Source: Zhongshania sp.
GTDB lineage: Bacteria; Pseudomonadota; Gammaproteobacteria; Pseudomonadales; Spongiibacteraceae
DNA: 46,070 nucleotides
Reading direction: 5' to 3'
Assembly: GCA_018066965.1 (NCBI GenBank)
Contig: JAGPVP010000019.1
Location: forward strand, 82,403-128,472
Position 1 is the stretch's first letter. Every line of letters starts with the position of its first letter. The translations under genes were made by a program, and so were the position numbers. Positions 44,256 to 46,070 of the stretch are shown here, piece after piece. The notes under the pieces are model-generated. The model was not told the DNA's origin. It saw only the letters and a program-made list of their open reading frames with translations, and made no database searches.

Positions 44256-45260
44256 TCAAGACGCGATGGTGTTTGTCGCCGCTGCCAAAAACCTATCGAC
44301 CAAACCAGCTTGCTGATAATAATCATCGCCACCACGACGCCGAGAGTAGTCGTACAATATTGCCAGCTTCCAATCGACGAATACTTGATACCATTTTAAA
44401 TTCGACACATCGCGGCCACTGCCCATTACATAGCGCGCTATTAAATCAGCAGGTTCTAAGTAACCGTCTTCCAATACTGCGGCGGCCAAGTCTTGAGTTG
44501 GGGTGCGGGGGATTCCATGGCGCGGGTAACAATTAATAAAATAGGCAAGGTCGAATAGCGGATCGCCAAGGGTCGCCAACTCCCAGTCTAAAACGGCGAG
44601 GAGCTGAGTCGGCGCCGTCGCTTTCCACATTACATTACCAATACGGAAATCGTTGTGCACTACACAGGCATCGGACTCCATTGGAATGTTCGCAGCAAGC
44701 CACTGGGACAACTCCGCGAATGCGGGAGACAAATTTACGTCATCGGGGATCAATGACTTAATGCGTTTAAAATGCCGAGCATTAAAGCCGTCTGGTTTAC
44801 CAAACCCCTCTAAACCTCGGGCGCGCCAATCTACTTTATGCAGCGCAACAAGCGTATCGACTAAGGTTTCCACCATGAATTGACGCTGAGCAGGTATCGC
44901 TAAGGCCTCGGGCGTGGAATCGGTTATCACCTCACCAGCGACGTATTCCATAATATAAAATGGCACATCTAAGACCTGTAAAGCATCTTCGACAGCAAGT
45001 ACTTTGGCGACGGGCACACCACTGTCTTCCAACGCTTTAATCAACCGTGCCTCACGCAGAACGTCATGAGCACCCACCGGCAAGGGTGGCGGCGGCGGCC
45101 GACGCAAAACCATCTCATGCTTGCCGTCGCTGACCAAATACGTCAGGTTAGAGTGACCATCGCCAATACGCGTCGTCGTGAGTGGGCCATCAGTTAAGCC
45201 TTGCTCGGCAAGGAAATTCTGCAGCCGCCCCAAACTCGCTTCACACCATTCCCAGCTCAT
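44256..45260 (-). CDS. APH-family kinase, ACAD10/FadE36-type
   Basis: 334 aa. Catalytic HNDFRIGN (202-209, Asp204) and metal-binding LDWELATLGDP (224-234) are intact. The N-lobe has TRIGDGHSNLTYLV and LRRPPPPPLPVGAHD, with a five-proline run in the usual Lys/Arg region of this acyl-CoA-kinase-like subfamily. No ACAD or DUF6285 gene follows; instead, a PaaI thioesterase does. The start overlaps the DUF7064-like stop by 4 nt (ATGA). Likely a phosphorylating enzyme on a hydroxyl group of a CoA ester or lipid; substrate unknown. Confidence 0.9.
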   Translation of the reverse strand: MSWEWCEASLGRLQNFLAEQGLTDGPLTTTRIGDGHSNLTYLVSDGKHEMVLRRPPPPPLPVGAHDVLREARLIKALEDSGVPVAKVLAVEDALQVLDVPFYIMEYVAGEVITDSTPEALAIPAQRQFMVETLVDTLVALHKVDWRARGLEGFGKPDGFNARHFKRIKSLIPDDVNLSPAFAELSQWLAANIPMESDACVVHNDFRIGNVMWKATAPTQLLAVLDWELATLGDPLFDLAYFINCYPRHGIPRTPTQDLAAAVLEDGYLEPADLIARYVMGSGRDVSNLKWYQVFVDWKLAILYDYSRRRGGDDYYQQAGLVDRFLAAATNTIAS

Positions 45261-46070
45261 GATTTTTTATTCAGCGAAGCAAGGTAATTTACATAGGATT
45301 TGGGCCAGTGGGTTTCAAACTGCCCCGCCGCTGCATGACCGTCGATTGTCGCGGTGCAGGCGGCTTCCATAATCATGGTATCCATTTTGTCGTTGGTCGG
45401 CAGACGCACTAAGCCAAAGCGCTCCATTTGCAGATGGGTCACACCACCACGGGTATCGGTGATCGCCGCTTCTACTTGGCGCTGGCCCATATCATCGTCG
45501 TAGCTGGCGTGATGCTTAATGGTGTCGATCGGCAGCACTTCGCCGTCTTTAACCACATAGCCGGCAACGCCCATTTCGCCCTTGGCGATATAGATCCAGG
45601 CATTGACGATATGGCGGCCATCTGGGGTGTAGGCAATAAGCCATTTCCAATGATGAGGCACACCCCATTTGCGCGTACCCCAGGAATGATCGCGATGACC
45701 TATGCGGTCCCACTCAATGCGGCGGTCGCCAAACTCTAAAAATCCGGTAACGCGGCCGGTTTGCTCAAAGCGATTTAGCGCAAACCATTCGGGTAAACCT
45801 GTGGGGTTTTGCCGATAGCTAAAGGCATCATGAATAGCAGTAAAATTGTATTCCAATTTAAGATTATCACTCTCGTACTTGAGCACTGCCGTCTTGCGTA
45901 AGTCTGGCTGGGTAAGACTCAAACCCGATAAGGAGAAGTTATCAAAGTCCATGCTGTCGGCAACTTCGCCATGACCAAGGTCCAGCACATAAGGCTCTTG
46001 ATCTTCACCCCACACCACAAAATTAAAGCCCGCTTGACCGGTGCCCGCCAAATAGAGATAGGCCTGAAAG
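45257..46070 (-). CDS. DUF7064/AttH-CrtC-like protein, incomplete at its 5' end
   Basis: At least 271 codons; the frame continues without a stop past the window edge, so the N-terminus is missing. GHRDHSWGTRKWG is the motif of lipocalin-like AttH/CrtC hydrolase-hydratase families. IAYTPDGRHIVNAW and KMDTMIMEAACTATIDG suit the DUF7064 group found beside APH-type kinases. The C-terminal GQFETHWPKSYVNYL is intact. It overlaps the kinase start by 4 nt. Biochemistry unknown; a role in hydration or binding of a hydrophobic substrate would fit. Confidence 0.8.
   Translation of the reverse strand, partial: FQAYLYLAGTGQAGFNFVVWGEDQEPYVLDLGHGEVADSMDFDNFSLSGLSLTQPDLRKTAVLKYESDNLKLEYNFTAIHDAFSYRQNPTGLPEWFALNRFEQTGRVTGFLEFGDRRIEWDRIGHRDHSWGTRKWGVPHHWKWLIAYTPDGRHIVNAWIYIAKGEMGVAGYVVKDGEVLPIDTIKHHASYDDDMGQRQVEAAITDTRGGVTHLQMERFGLVRLPTNDKMDTMIMEAACTATIDGHAAAGQFETHWPKSYVNYLASLNKKS

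Overview
The window reads as chromosome from a free-living, probably marine, gammaproteobacterium. dapE, rsmJ, rsmE, rimO, ybaK and rnk look gammaproteobacterial. The density of acyl-CoA dehydrogenases, acyl-CoA ligases, APH-type acyl-CoA kinases and PaaI/DUF706x genes is typical of lipid- or steroid-degrading marine lineages such as Spongiibacteraceae/Cellvibrionales. That placement is inference from gene content, not from a marker comparison. I see no rRNA, tRNA, CRISPR array, insertion sequence or prophage gene.

Layout. (1) 1-11.2 kb is mixed housekeeping: a sterol-desaturase-type hydroxylase, small hypotheticals, a MAPEG protein, an acyl-CoA ligase, dapE, rsmJ, an RRM protein, a VF530 protein, a lone molybdopterin oxidoreductase and a degenerate AraC-type protein. 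(2) 11.2-14.3 kb is sulfate activation (sat and cysC, minus strand) divergent from a YeiE/CysB-type LysR regulator. The intergenic regions carry palindromes and a 65-nt hairpin. (3) 14.3-25.1 kb is a seven-gene minus-strand beta-oxidation operon: thiolase, FadB-like bifunctional enzyme, acyl-CoA dehydrogenase (ACAD), HSD10-like SDR, two ACADs that look like a heteromeric pair, and acyl-CoA ligase. A complete AraC-family regulator is divergent from it. (4) 25.1-25.7 kb is a VapBC toxin-antitoxin pair with a clear operator. (5) 25.9-31.1 kb is an overlapping three-gene module (ACAD, APH-type kinase, DUF6285) with the composition of the lva levulinate / ACAD10-ACAD11 4-hydroxyacyl-CoA pathway, next to a VOC enzyme, a MarR regulator and an alpha/beta hydrolase. 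(6) 31.1-37.5 kb holds rnk and an unusual envelope-directed group: a membrane-anchored FAD oxidase with a long unexplained C-terminus, a twin-arginine protein with a methyltransferase fold, a DUF2244 membrane protein, an exported MhpD/FAH-like protein and a SIMPL-domain protein. (7) 37.5-40.4 kb is translation-related: ybaK, rimO, rsmE. (8) 40.4-46.1 kb contains an SDR plus DsbA-like isomerase operon under a divergent HxlR regulator with tandem operators. It then has an MFS transporter, PaaI-type thioesterase, second APH-type kinase and DUF7064-like protein; the last runs off the window.

Taken together, regions 3, 5 and 8 suggest a cell that imports, activates and shortens varied carboxylic acids, including hydroxylated ones that need a phosphorylation/elimination step before beta-oxidation. 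The strongest candidates for new biology are the lva-like module and the cluster of normally cytosolic enzyme folds that carry export signals.
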